Source: Abelmoschus esculentus | Taxonomy: Eukaryota > Streptophyta > Magnoliopsida > Malvales > Malvaceae | Assembly: GCA_035048815.1 (NCBI GenBank) | Contig: JAUCBN010000006.1 | Span: forward strand, 22,831,001 to 22,895,000 | Direction: 5' to 3' | Length of the DNA stretch: 64,000 bases | Shown: positions 51,638-63,084 of the stretch, piece after piece | How positions within the stretch are numbered: the first letter of the stretch is position 1 | How the letters are laid out: each line of letters opens with the position of its first letter | The notes under the pieces: model-generated | The model's database searches: none | Told to the model about the DNA's origin: nothing | The model's input: only the letters and a program-made list of their open reading frames with translations | Position numbers and translations under genes: made by a program

Positions 51638-53640
51638 ATATTCATTCCTACCCAAAATTGATTTTATTGGCAAACAATTAATAATTGAGCGATATTAAAT
51701 CTTTTCAAATGATTATCGATAAAATATAAGTAAAAAATTAGTATCGATTGAATCTCTACGTGAACAATAATTAATTTTTAGTTTATGTTAAAATATATCA
51801 CAAAAATTAATGAATCAAATCATAAAATAATAAAAATATCATAAAGATAAAATAAAAAAAACACATAATAAGAACAGTGAAAGAGCATACTATAAAATCA
51901 TTTTTTTTATTAAACTAAAACAAAAATAATATATTCAGTGATAATAATTAATATTAAAATTAATTATTGATCGTTGATAAAAAAATCATCAAAGTAAAAA
52001 TCGGTTAAGATTGATATTTTGGCAGAAGATAACGGCTAGGGGTTAGAAAGAAGATGGGAGAACTGTTTTCAATTTAATTTTAATGTCAAGTTAAAGTTTA
52101 TAAATATGTTTAATATGTATATTAGTAATTATATAAAATATAAAATGTTACTTATAAAAAAATGAAAATATATAATATACATTTATACAATTAAAAAATT
52201 ATAACATTAATTATATATTATAATAAATGATTATAATTAGTTTTATATAAAAATGTAAAAGGAAAATTAACTTAAATTTTATTTAAATTTATAAGATTAA
52301 ATTTTAAATTTTAAATAAAATTTAAATAACTTAAATTTTTTATTTGTGTTGATGAAGTTAAACGTGTACTCCTAATCAATATAATTTAGTTAAATAATAA
52401 TAAAATTACATATTGTAATAATAAACAGATTAACAATATTATTGTTATCATAATCCAATTGTGAACAATAATGATACTTGTGAATTTATATCTGAATTTA
52501 ATTCGATGATCAAAAAAGATTAACATGATAATTAAATAGTGTCATTTAAATCAATTGTGACAACGTAAAATTTAACCTAATAAAAAATTCAAAGAAAAAT
52601 AATCACAAGATCAAATAAAAAATAAAAATATGTTAAAAGATAAAAAAGTATGTCGTATAAACAAAACTATTAAGAATAAAAATATAAATATAAAAAATAA
52701 AATAAAATAATTACCGGACAATAACATCAAGGTTGGCTTCACTATTTTAAAGCATAAAGATATTTATTTTATATTATATAATAAATTAAGGTTTAAAGAT
52801 TTGATTTAGGATTTATAATTTATGGTATATTAAGATTAAAAATAAAAAATTAAAATTTTATTTAAGAGTTAAGATTTAGTGTTTATACTGCTAGAATTTA
52901 AAATATGTATGAAAACCTTTAATTCTATTAATAAATTTTAAATTATAACCCTAAAACCCTAAATTAAATTCTTAAAGCATAAAATAGGGTGCTTGTATTA
53001 ATAAAAATGTTTTCAACAGCGATGCATAAAAATATTTTTGCCTCAATTAATGAGTAAATATTTGATACTAACAATATAAAAAATTACATAGACATACTTA
53101 TTTTAAAGTTTATTCTAAACTTAAATTTTTAATCTTTAATTTTTAATCCTAAACTTAAACGTGAGTTATAAATCTTAAATTTTAAACATTAACCTATAAA
53201 AAGTTTATCTTTTAAACCCTGTATTCATGAATAATAACGCTTCTAAAAATTTTATTTTCCACTAAAATAATAATTTTAAATTAATTATATGATAAAATTT
53301 AATATTCATTACTTTTAAACTCATAAATTATTTAAATCATAAATCATTCCGAAAAAATATTCTTTTCTTTTCTACTTTTTAATATTAAACAATAGTCGCA
53401 ATAGATCACTTAAATTAATTAATAACAAAAGTATAATTTTAAAAGGATAAACTACGATTATTTAATTAATTAAAAATATTTATTTCAATCGTTAAACTAT
53501 TAAATTTTTACTTTTTAAATAATTAAGTGAACACCGAAATAATTTACCTTTTAAAAATTTATAGACAATTCATCACTTTAATTCTAAAATTGTATGCAAA
53601 GGGAGCGGCCTAATTCTTGAATGGCGCCTTCACCCTGAAA
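51638..53640. other. AT-rich intergenic region upstream of NUP54
   Basis: Very AT-rich with no gene. The words CCTAAA/AAACCCTAAA recur near 52940-52990 and 53100-53220 as scattered degenerate runs, not a true telomere-type array. The NUP54 promoter is expected at about 53560-53640. Confidence 0.5.
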
Positions 53641-53686
53641 AAGAACTCATTACTCTCCAGTCTCCACAATCCAAGACAATCCAAAA

Positions 53687-56600
53687 ATGTTCGGAGCTCA
53701 AGGTTCTAATTCCGCCTTCGGCACTCCTTCATCCACTCCGGCGTTTGGCACACCGTCCTCGACGCCGGCGTTTGGCACACCATCCTCGACGCCGGCGTTT
53801 GGGACTCCGTCCTCGACACCGGCGTTTGGGACTCCGTCTTCGACACCTGCGTTTGGGACTCCGTCCTCGACACCGGCGTTTGGGACTCCGTCAACGACAC
53901 CGGCGTTTGGGACTCCGTCTACGACACCGGCATTTGGGACTCCGTCCTCGACACCGGCGTTTGGAACTCCTTCGACACCATCTTTCGCTACAGGCTTTGG
54001 CGGCTCCTCTCTTTTCTCCTCTCCTTTCTCTTCTCAAACGCAACAGCAACAGACTTCGTTGTTTCAGCCACAACAGCCAACCATCGCTGCACCTTCTACT
54101 GGTTTCGGATTCCAGACTTCGTTATCCGCCAATCCTTTCCCCAATGCTCAGATGACAACTCAAATGGCTCCTGTCGCTCCTCTCCCCCTCTCTCTCGCCG
54201 ATCGTGACATTCAAGTATTTTTTTCTTCTTATTTTAAAGCGTTAAACCCTAACCCTAGGTAACAATTAATAGATTCTTGATTTTTCTGTTTGATTGCTAG
54301 GCGATTGTGGATGCTTACAAGGAGGAGCCCGGGAACCCTAAGTATGCTTTCAAGGTTTGTTTTTGTCCCAATGCTTGATTTTACTTTGAATTGATTTTTT
54401 TATTCAAATCAAGAGGAACAGCAATTGTAGATATGGTACTCCTGAAGCTACATTGTTTTTATTTTATGTGGTTATCTAATTTTGAGAAATGCAATAGCTG
54501 GAATAATTTATTCTGATGATTTTCTTTTTCATCCATGCCATTAGATAAAGACCCGGAATGAAGTTTTAGATGGTTTGCATATCTATTGATTAGGGTTGGC
54601 AGAGTTTGCAATTGCAAGTCCTATTTTATGAATTTTTTTTCGAATTTGAGCGTAGTTTATGAAATTCGAGTCAAGTTTTTAAGTGTATGTACAAGTTTAA
54701 CTGTAGATATATGTATCTCTTCATATATATTTCTATATGTATATACTTAGGGCTTGATTGTGCACATATTGATTCCAATTTTAACGGCTTTCTATATTTC
54801 CTCATATTTTTACATGTGACATATATAATATGTCATGCAAATTTGACAGTCTCGAATTGAATATGAAAACTGATCAACTAATTATTAAAAAAATTGAGTT
54901 AATTGAATTTCCATTTCATAATTCAAACTTTATTTGAAAATTTTCCAGACAAGTTTATGAAATTATGAGTCGATTTAAAATGAGTCATTTTTTCCGCCTA
55001 GAGTGAGTCAAATTTTGCTCACCCCTATTATTGATGTCTAAGTTAATTTCTATGCAGCATTTGTTGTTTAGTGTAATTGATCCGCAGTTCAGGGGAAAGC
55101 CAGCTGGTGTATCAGATGTAAGTTTGCCGGCATTTTCTTATCTAATCTTTTCTTACTACTTCTCTCTTCATTTTTTTGGGTTCATGGAGTTCTACTTTCA
55201 TTAATGTTGGATGATAGTTTACATTTGTAGATAATGTGGGCGGAAGCTATGGCGAAACTGGAGGGCATGGAGAGTTCTGATCGAGAAAGACTCTGGCCTC
55301 AGCTTGTTCAGGGTTTTAAGGATCTTTCGCAGCGGTTGAAGGTAATGATTGCTTATATTTGAGGTATATGGAGGGAATTTTCTTCATTATCTTTTTAAAC
55401 AATGTATTGTTATTGTCTGGAAAATCTTCATCAGACATGGTCCTAATATGGATTTCGATAACATTTTGATACTGGTATGGTAACTAAAGGATGCCAATTT
55501 TAGTACTTGTCTCGATCTAGTTAATTAATGGGAAGAATCTCATGTGCTATTGTGTGTGAGTTTCTAAAATAGTGGATTTTGTTTGTCAGCACCTCCGGCT
55601 GTTAGAAATGGCATGGAATCTTTAAAGTTATTGGATAAGGATAAAACACAGAAAATCTTACTATTGAAATGGGAGATATTTGGCTGAACAATGTTGTTGG
55701 TATGCTATTGTTGCTTCTTTTTGGAAGAAACAGTAACGAACGTGGTCAAATGTACAGAATTTTTGTACTTTTGAAGTTCTATGGGTAGGGTACTTAAATG
55801 TACCGGTGATTATGCTTTTTTTTCCCTTCATTTTTAAGTCAATTTTATTTGTGAGAATTGGAGTTTCATAATTAGGCTGAACTATTTGACCTTTTGTTGT
55901 TTTGCTGATTATTGCAGCTACAGGATGAAGTAATCCTTTCAGATGCTGAAAGGTTGAGAATGACCCAGAGCAATGTGAAAATGGTATTGTATTCTCTATT
56001 AGTTTCAATAGATTACTCTCCGGAGCATGTTTTTCACATTCTATTTCTTTTTTGTAGCTCCAAAGGCATTTTCAAGCTGAAACTCTTCCATGGATCCAGA
56101 GAATGAGACAAAAGGAGCAAAGCCTCCAAAGACGCCTCTTAAAGGTGAACAAAATCTGAATTATGTTTTAGCATCCATTAGAAATGACTGGCCTGAACCT
56201 AGGAGCTGATCAGAAACAGAATTTTGTTGTGAAGTTGAATCTTCGTGTTTCCTTTTTACTTGATGCTCCTCCCTCCCCCAACTCCCAAAACTCATATATA
56301 AATATCAAGGAAAAAGGAAATGAGAATATGCTCAATTAAGTGCTATTAATTACAACTGCCTTAGGAGTGTGGTCAGACTGGATACTGCGCAAACTGACTG
56401 ATATAGGATCCTTTTACACCTTTTTTGGACCATTAGATGAAGGTAAATAGATGATTGAGATTAACCATAGGAAATAAGATCATTACATGAAAAGAGATGA
56501 GGAAATAATCTTAGTTATTTATTTACCCTCATACAATGATTCAAAAAAGGTGTAAAAGTGATTGAGTTTTACACAGCGTAAGTAGATCCTAACCATATAT

Positions 56601-57269
56601 ATTATGGTTTCTGCAAGAACTTGTCCATCTTTTCAGTGTACTTATTTTCAATTTTTATTGTTGTATATCGACCATAAAGATGATGAGAATAGTGGAGGCA
56701 TTAGAGGGTAAGGGTTGCCGTGTGCCTTTAATGAAAGGGGAAGTTGAATTGGCTGAGAAGTTGGCTGCAATAACCAGACAGGCTAGTTTTCCTATCCTCT
56801 GCTTCTGCATTTGCTATACTATCATCAACATCTTTTACTGACAAGTAGATGCAATAACAGTTGAAAGGATCTGGAGCAGAACTTTCTAGGAGGGTTCAGA
56901 ACCTACTAACTGTATCCCGTGTTCAAGCAAATGCTATTGGTGCCGGAGGTTCTCTTTATCTTCCAGGATCAACTAAAATCCATGAGCAGAGTCTCGCCGA
57001 TATGCAGGAGGTATAAACGAGCAATCCAAGCTTTTCTATGTACATTATATTTTTACAATGAGTATTATAGATTCCACTAACAACCATATTATGCATATTG
57101 CATCGAGATATTTGTGACTCGAATATGAATGTTCTTTTTTCTTGTGGAATAGGTATTACAACAGCAAACGGAGGCCATTGCCAGGCTTGGCAACGTTTTG
57201 AAACGGGATATCAGGGATATGGAGATAATAATGTCCGAAGACACGGATATGACGGACAGTATGAATTAG
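53687..57269 (+). CDS. NUP54: Nucleoporin NUP54
   Basis: Nine exons: 53687-54214, 54301-54354, 55058-55117, 55231-55341, 55918-55983, 56058-56144, 56680-56781, 56861-57010 and 57153-57269, giving 424 residues in frame. The N-terminal ~100 residues are nine near-identical FGTPS(S/T)TPA repeats. A Gln/Ser-rich part with more FG motifs follows, then the conserved NUP54 region (NAQMTTQMAPVAPLPLSLAD, YKEEPGNPKYAFKHLLFSV, IMWAEAMAKLEGM, LWPQLVQGFKDLSQRL). The C-terminal coiled coil starts in exon 5 and ends RDMEIIMSEDTDM. NUP54 forms the central FG channel of the nuclear pore with NUP62 and NUP58; the FG repeats hold the diffusion barrier. Oddities: the intron after 56781 has a GC donor (CAG|GCTAGT), and intron 2 carries a hAT-like MITE. 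Confidence 0.95.
53717..53983 (+). repeat. 27-bp coding tandem repeat of NUP54 (nine copies plus a partial)
   Basis: Each unit codes for FGTPS-S/T-TPA. Nine full units span 53717-53959 and a shorter FGTPSTPS follows. DNA units are nearly identical (TTTGGGACTCCGTC, CGACACCGGCG), pointing to recent expansion by slippage or unequal exchange. The long opposite-strand open frames here are by-products of the repeat. Confidence 0.95.
54591..55027. mobile_element. hAT-like MITE in NUP54 intron 2
   Basis: Ends are inverted repeats: TAGGGTTGGCAGAGTTTG on the left and TAGGGGTGAGCAAAATTTG read inward from the right. The flanking 8 bases are CTATTGAT and TTATTGAT, a 7-of-8 match. An 8-bp target duplication is typical of the hAT superfamily. 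It is about 437 bp and has no transposase, so it is non-autonomous. The intron stays GT-AG and the exons are intact. Confidence 0.75.
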
Positions 57270-58813
57270 ACGGTGGGTTCTTTGCAATCATTTCCTTTTT
57301 TCTTTTAAAGTTTTGCATCTGGATTGGACATGAATTTAAATCGGCTTTTTAGGACTGTTCTCACCAATGTTAAGTGAAGCAAGTGACATTGTCAATTCTA
57401 TGATATACTTATCCTATTCCTACCGGTATCGGCTGGTTGACCCCAGCCCTACAGGCTTAACCTGCTTCTGGCCAAACTTGAATCAAGATTTCGAAGTTGT
57501 AAAGCTTGGCCTAGCCTAGAGTTATTACATTGTTATTTGAGAAATCACTTAAGTTTCATCTTAAAATGAGAAATGCTTTATGTTCATGGTATATTTTATT
57601 TCAGGGGAAAATTTGATACAATTAAATTACTTCAAGTGTAAAATTGGTGTAATTAAAAAGTAGTGATATCTTTGTTGATTTTGGATTATGTCAGCGCAAG
57701 CTTTTCTTTAAGTCATATAATAAAAAATGGTTGATACTTATTCTGATCTATGGCACTAGATTAATATTTTCGATTTGATCCTTATAGTAGTTTCCAAGTT
57801 TTCCCCTGCCGTACTTTTTAAGGATTTTTCTTTAAAATTTATGGTTTTTAAATTATTTTTTTCAAAGTAATCAAGTTTATTTATATTTAAAAAGTGATTA
57901 GGGGAAATTAATTTTGAAGATCTTAGAATTTTTAAGAATTTTGTGATTATTTTAGAATTTTTAGGTGGGTGTTTAGTCGAGGTTTAAATTAGGGGTGAGT
58001 ATTTAATTGAATTGATTTAATAAATTTTGAGCTAGTTGAGTTTGTAAATTTTATTTTATTATTTATAGTCGAGTTTATAAAATTCGAGTTACAAGTTGAA
58101 TTGTTAAAATTTTTATTCAAATTTAATTATAAATATTTATACACTTATAGTGTTATGGTATCAATTGGCTTTATTTTTTTGAAAGGATAATTGTTTTAAA
58201 TTTAAATGATTTTTTTATAATCATATATGATATATGATATTTTCATATATATATATATTAAACAAAATTATGAGATTCAACCCTAATTTTAAAATTAAGT
58301 CGATTATTAAAATTTTGCGTTATTTAAAATTTTATTATGATTCAGATTAAATTAAATTGTATTTTTCCACGTCAAATCGAAAAAAAACAAGTTAACTTAG
58401 ATGTGTCTCGCAAACAATCCTGGTAGTAGTCAACAATTACTAAAATATTCATGATCTTATTCCTTGTTTATAAACTATACTTTCCTCTTAACGTGCCTTA
58501 GCTGCCGATGTTGGTTGCTCAAGTGTTTAAATATCCCAAGTTTCCCCTTACCGTGCTTTGGGTATCTACAGTCCCTAAACGGCAAGTTATATTGTCTTCA
58601 ATCTTTCGTTGCTTTCTGACAGGACAAATCTGAAATGACGAAAATCCATTTCATAAAGATAAATGAAACCCCAAAATGGTAGCATTGCAGATAATCAAAA
58701 GCATGTTAATAATAATAATAAATAGAAAATTGATTTCTAAGACCTACACGTATAAAAGATAACTTAACATCAGAATTCTCAGGTTCAGGCATGAAGTAAA
58801 CGAGTTCTAAGGT
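57270..58813. other. NUP54 3' side and intergenic DNA
   Basis: No gene. A segment from TAGGGGTGAG (57990) to ACCCTA (58285) has weak inverted ends of the same type as the NUP54-intron element but no clear target duplication; it may be a decayed relative. The last ~300 bases may hold the promoter of the next gene. Confidence 0.45.
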
Positions 58814-59107
58814 ATGGATTGCAAAAAGATAGATGTTGTGGATGCAACGAGAAGTAGGAGCTTTCGCTGCGAAGACTACAGTAATAGAAGAGCCTTTCTG
58901 CGGAGCTATCCTCTTCAATGGGGTGAAGATGATGAAGATGAAGAAGAGAAGGTAACAGTCACCCAAGGATTCGGTACCAGAAAGAAGCCTATGAAGAAGA
59001 TTGTGCAATCTGTATATCACTGGAGTGGTGAAAAGGTCGTGCTTTTGAGGAGATTCAAGGATAAGCTTACCGTTTATGTCGTTGCGTGTCTCCCTGTCCG
59101 GCTTTAA
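58814..59107 (+). CDS. Small protein of unknown function (97 aa)
   Basis: Not recognised by name. Single-exon frame starting MDCKKIDVVDATRSRSFRCEDY. It has a conserved-looking core (RRAFLRSYPLQWGEDDEDEEEK) with an acidic patch, then a basic region (RKKPMKKIVQSVYHWSGEKV) and a hydrophobic end (RRFKDKLTVYVVACLPVRL). There is no signal peptide or typical membrane span. Codon use and composition are less AT-rich than the flanks, and amino-acid composition is balanced, which supports a real gene. The function cannot be inferred from the sequence. Confidence 0.7.
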   Translation: MDCKKIDVVDATRSRSFRCEDYSNRRAFLRSYPLQWGEDDEDEEEKVTVTQGFGTRKKPMKKIVQSVYHWSGEKVVLLRRFKDKLTVYVVACLPVRL

Positions 59108-59683
59108 GTCACCTCTGCTGCACTGAAATTCAGTTTGATTCTTCTATAGTACTCATCTTTATTCTAAATTCCATATTTCAATATCATGTATGGTATAGGT
59201 ATCCTCTAAACCTTGGGTTGAACTCAACTAGTTCATATATCCATTCCAAAGCACAAATCTTGCTATCTGCAAACATTTTCTAAAACTAAAATTTATGCAT
59301 CCTCCATGCGAAATCTGTTCTCTTAAATAGAAATGAACTGAAATTACAATCAGCAATGGAAAGGTTTCAGTAAAACAGTTGGAAGATGAAGGAAGACAAG
59401 TAGGTTTGAGCAGATTCGAATTAATTCACCATAAGCTTTAGGTACACCACAGGTAATGTTAGAAGACAATGTGAACGGAAATAAAATCAATAAGCAACAA
59501 TCAGCCAAAGAATGCTGGGGTACTTCTGAAATAAGTTTTCATATGTTTTTTTCAACAGTGTTATCAAAACTCTTTCCATCATCCAAACACTTTAAACATG
59601 TTATATTTCAAAAACAGGCACAATTGCTCACATGGCAAAAGACTAGATCCCTCTTCTGGACGATTAGACGGTGTGCTCCATGT

Positions 59684-61632
59684 TCAGAAAAATATTATTG
59701 AGACACCCATTGTGAAGCAACCTACAGCCACCCAGGGACTTAGCCGTTCACCTGATGCAAAAAATATACTAGTTATTCCCACAGATTGTAATGCATTGCA
59801 AATAAAAGGGTAACCACAAATAAGTTAGGTTGTTATCCCGTAACCTACATTCCGAAATGGTTCCTCTAAAGTTCAATATGGTTTCGATTCACTAACTGAA
59901 TCTAAAATACATGTATAGTTACTATGGTCGGGACACAAACTACTAAGATTAATGCTTGTGACGCAACTTTACTAATAATGGTCAGGATTCAGGAAATGAA
60001 AAATATATCTGGTTTATGAAAAAAAAAATGTTAGGTATAAATGAGATATTTGGTGGCTAATCACTTGCATTAATATTCCAATTTGCACTTACATGTTATT
60101 GAAATAAAATGGCAGGTTTCAACGGCGACCTTATTGGATAAATAGAACAAGAGACAACTTATCTCATTATGGATTTCCAGCTAATAAAATCCCATCAAAT
60201 GTTATAACGATTAATATATGGATGCCTGGATGGAGCATCAAACTCAGATCCTTCTGCTTAAGTTAAAATAACTGATCTAAACCCCCATTTCTGTCATCGA
60301 ATCCAATTCCAACTCAGTGTTTATGAGATTTTAAATTCTAAAATAAAGCACAAGTTCTCTATGCACTGTAGTTCCTTCATTTAAAAAGGATAGATCTAAA
60401 TTGTTGTCTTTCATTGTAGTCTCATTTCCAGCATCATTTTAGATTCACAATATATGTCCAAAGAAGATTCACAAGGGGGATAAGGCAAGCATAACTATTC
60501 CAGATTTTCAATGAGATCAGAAAGAAGTAAGCCAAGCCAAAGAAGAGACCCACCTATTCTGGCCGCCTTCCAAAAGAAACCACGGAACCTGGCACACAAG
60601 CATATACCATATTAGCTCCAATTCTCACCACTTCATACAAATGAATTGTGATGCCAGAGTAGAGTCTATAAATGATAGACATATAAACAATACCATAAAC
60701 CAATATAGAAAAGAAAGATAAAAGAGAAAGAGGACCAACATTAACCAGAGTCACACAGCTTAATTTTAACTAAGCTATTCATCGGGAGAGAAATCAAGAA
60801 GTTGAAGTTATCCAATGAAATGCACAAAGTTCCCCCACCCCCCCACCCCCCCACAAAAAAAGTTGCCAATTATTGCCTTGCCAGTACCACCCAAAACAGT
60901 CAATTTAATTTGTAAAATTACATCAATATCAAGAATCGAGACATAAAATAAAGTAATTTTCAATGCTCAAAGATGAGAGAAGGCAAAAATCCAAATTAGC
61001 CTAGTTAGAGATCATATGTTTTCCTTGGTTACAATATCAACTTTTAGTTCAAATGCAGCTATTCCAAATTACAAAGGTAAAACATCCATATGAACTCCAC
61101 AAACAGCATGATATAAACACATACACCTTGGCTATAATACAACCACCCCAACATCCACAGTCTTGAAATTTGACTGCTCAAAGGTAGTTATTTCAAATTA
61201 CAAAGCTAAAACAGATATAAAAACACTATGAAAATGAAAAAAATGATTATGCTAATTGCTAAATCACAAATCTAGAATTCAATTAACAAAATCACCATTC
61301 ATTAAACAAAAATGTAAGCTTAAATCAACTAAAAATATAGTAACGATAAATATTCAACAATAAATGAATAAATACAATTGAAGGAAATTATAAAGAGATC
61401 GAGAGGATGTACCCAGTTCTCTGTTCGAGAATTGCCGGAAACTGCATCTTCAAGTAAGTGCAGGTGCAGATGCCCAAGAGCACTACCGTTAAGAATGAAT
61501 GGAAATTGAAGAGTGCCGACTGAAATCACGCATCATAAACATGTTAACTGCTACTGACTTCGAAAAATTAAAAGAAGAAGAAAGCGATCTCTCAGATTTG
61601 GGAAAATAGAAAGTTAGGGTTTTTCTTACCAT
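59684..61632 (-). CDS. KISH: KISH / TMEM167 small secretory-pathway membrane protein
   Basis: Four exons give 70 residues: 61630-61632 (only the ATG), 61413-61519, 60554-60588 (35 bases) and 59684-59751. The ATG is followed directly by donor GTAAGA. Protein landmarks: SALFNFHSFLTVVLLGICTC (first membrane span), LEQRTG, FRGFFWKAARIGERLSPW and GCFTMGVSIIFF (second span). This is the eukaryote-wide KISH family, a Golgi-region protein needed for constitutive secretion in animal cells; the plant role is taken from the family only. Length matches the 72-residue animal protein. The coding part is scattered over 1.95 kb in tiny exons, so no single open frame shows the gene. A G-rich tract lies in intron 2. 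Confidence 0.93.
60832..60852 (-). other. G-quadruplex-prone tract in KISH intron 2
   Basis: On the sense (minus) strand three G tracts of 7, 7 and 5 are separated by single T bases. The 7-base tracts can each supply two runs of three, so an intramolecular quadruplex is possible in the pre-mRNA or DNA. Confidence 0.6.
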
Positions 61633-61639
61633 GTTTTGA

Positions 61640-62449
61640 GATCCTTCTTTGATTGATTAATTTTTCCCACTTCAAATGCTCAATATTAAACACAAAATGG
61701 GCTTTAGATCGAAATCAAAATTGAATTTTGTATAGAAAGAATTGAGTTTCTTACACTGGAATAATTAAAGAAAAATGAACTTTTTTAATTAGGTTAATAT
61801 TATGATTAGTAATATATATTTAAATATTTAATTTTTTGATTTATATTGAAGAAAGATCTTATTATATATATTTAACACAGATTATTTTTATCCAGAAGAA
61901 AAAAAATTCTAGAGAAATGAATATTTATACTGGTCATAAATTCGAGATCTAAAAAATAATAATAGAGATATTAAATATTTCTGACTAACCATTCAGGTTT
62001 AATATATTATATTAATTTGTATATAAAAATATTATTTGATCTTATAAATATTTAACATATACAAAATATATATTTAATTATAAGATAAATTAAACAGATA
62101 ATTATTGAATAATTAATATTTTTATTATAATCACTCAGCCTACCACATTTTTAACAACATTTTCCTCTCTCTCCATGTTTTATATTCTATGAATGGATTT
62201 CATAATGGATAAAAGAAAGAGAATATTTTATTAGAATTATATTAATATATTGAAACAGAAATTTCAATAAAAATATATGAAAAATTGGGACAAATTCGGA
62301 AGAACATTTTAAGGGAAGGGATGTAAATTTTCTCAGCAATACAATGCAAAACTTTACCATGGCAAAGAAATCAGAAAACTCTGTCATCTTCCTACATGAT
62401 CGACCATGTTTTCTTTTCTTCCCCAGACAAGAATCATGTATGTTCTTAA
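61640..62449. other. KISH promoter side and receptor-kinase 3' end
   Basis: AT-rich. The KISH leader and promoter are expected near 61640-61760 on the minus strand. The open frame at 62344-62847 (plus) overlaps the kinase exon and is its antisense shadow. Confidence 0.5.
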
Positions 62450-63084
62450 TTATGTTCCGATTCTCTCCAGATTGTCCGAAACAGTTTTCATCCTCGGTCG
62501 AACCTCAGGGTCTGTTTCAGTGCATGCAAGAGCAACATGAAAAACACCCAACACTTCTTTCTTGGCATGCACTTCTTGTAATAGCATGGGATCAACCATG
62601 TCCGACAAAGGTTGTTCTTCTTCAAAACCTTTTTTCACCCACCTTACGAGGTCCGGGACCTCGATGGAAGTCGAGGTGGTTGGGGATAACTCTGGAGACT
62701 TCCCTGTTAACATCTCGAGTAAGACGACTCCGAATGAGTAGACATCCCATTTTTGTGTTGCTCGGTTGCCAGGGACTCGAGCCTCCGGTGCTCGATAACT
62801 GTTGGTCCGTTCCGTTTGGACCGATTTGTAAGGGAGTCCACCTATGAAGCCGCCAGATGAAGAATCAGGGTTATTTCCGGTGATAGTGATGAGCCTGTTG
62901 AGGCCGAAATCGGAGATGTAAGGGTGGAATTCGTTGCCGAGGAGGATGTTTGAAGGCTTGACGTCTCCATGAACAAATTTTCTTGGACTACATTCATGGA
63001 GATAGGCCAAGCCACGGGCTGCTCCCTTTGCAATTTTTAGCCTTATTGACCATGAGAGGCTCGTTGATGGTTGACCATTTCTGC
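62450..63084 (-). CDS. Leucine-rich-repeat receptor kinase, last exon only (kinase C-lobe)
   Basis: This exon codes for 210 residues after a phase-1 acceptor (TTATTGACAG|GC), starting GRNGQPSTSLSW. It holds the second half of a kinase domain: YLHECSPRKFVHGDVKPSNIL (HGD instead of HRD, non-RD type), SDFGLNRLI (DFG kept), YRAPEAR, KWDVYSFGVVLLEMLTGKSP and CTETDPEVRPRM, ending LERIGT. The wording resembles, from memory, Arabidopsis At1g67510, an LRR receptor-like kinase with two exons, the first carrying LRRs, membrane span and N-lobe. No such exon is visible between 63085 and 64000. It may lie beyond the window behind a long intron, or be lost, making this a relic. Frame and key C-lobe motifs are intact. 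Confidence 0.85.

Noticed and set aside
52930..53220. Repeated CCCTAAA-like words suggesting an interstitial telomere array
   Set aside because: Only scattered degenerate copies; no contiguous heptamer array.
53745..54155. Arg/His-rich 136-codon plus frame
   Set aside because: Alternate frame of the 27-bp NUP54 repeat.
62344..62847. 167-codon plus frame
   Set aside because: Antisense shadow of the receptor-kinase exon.
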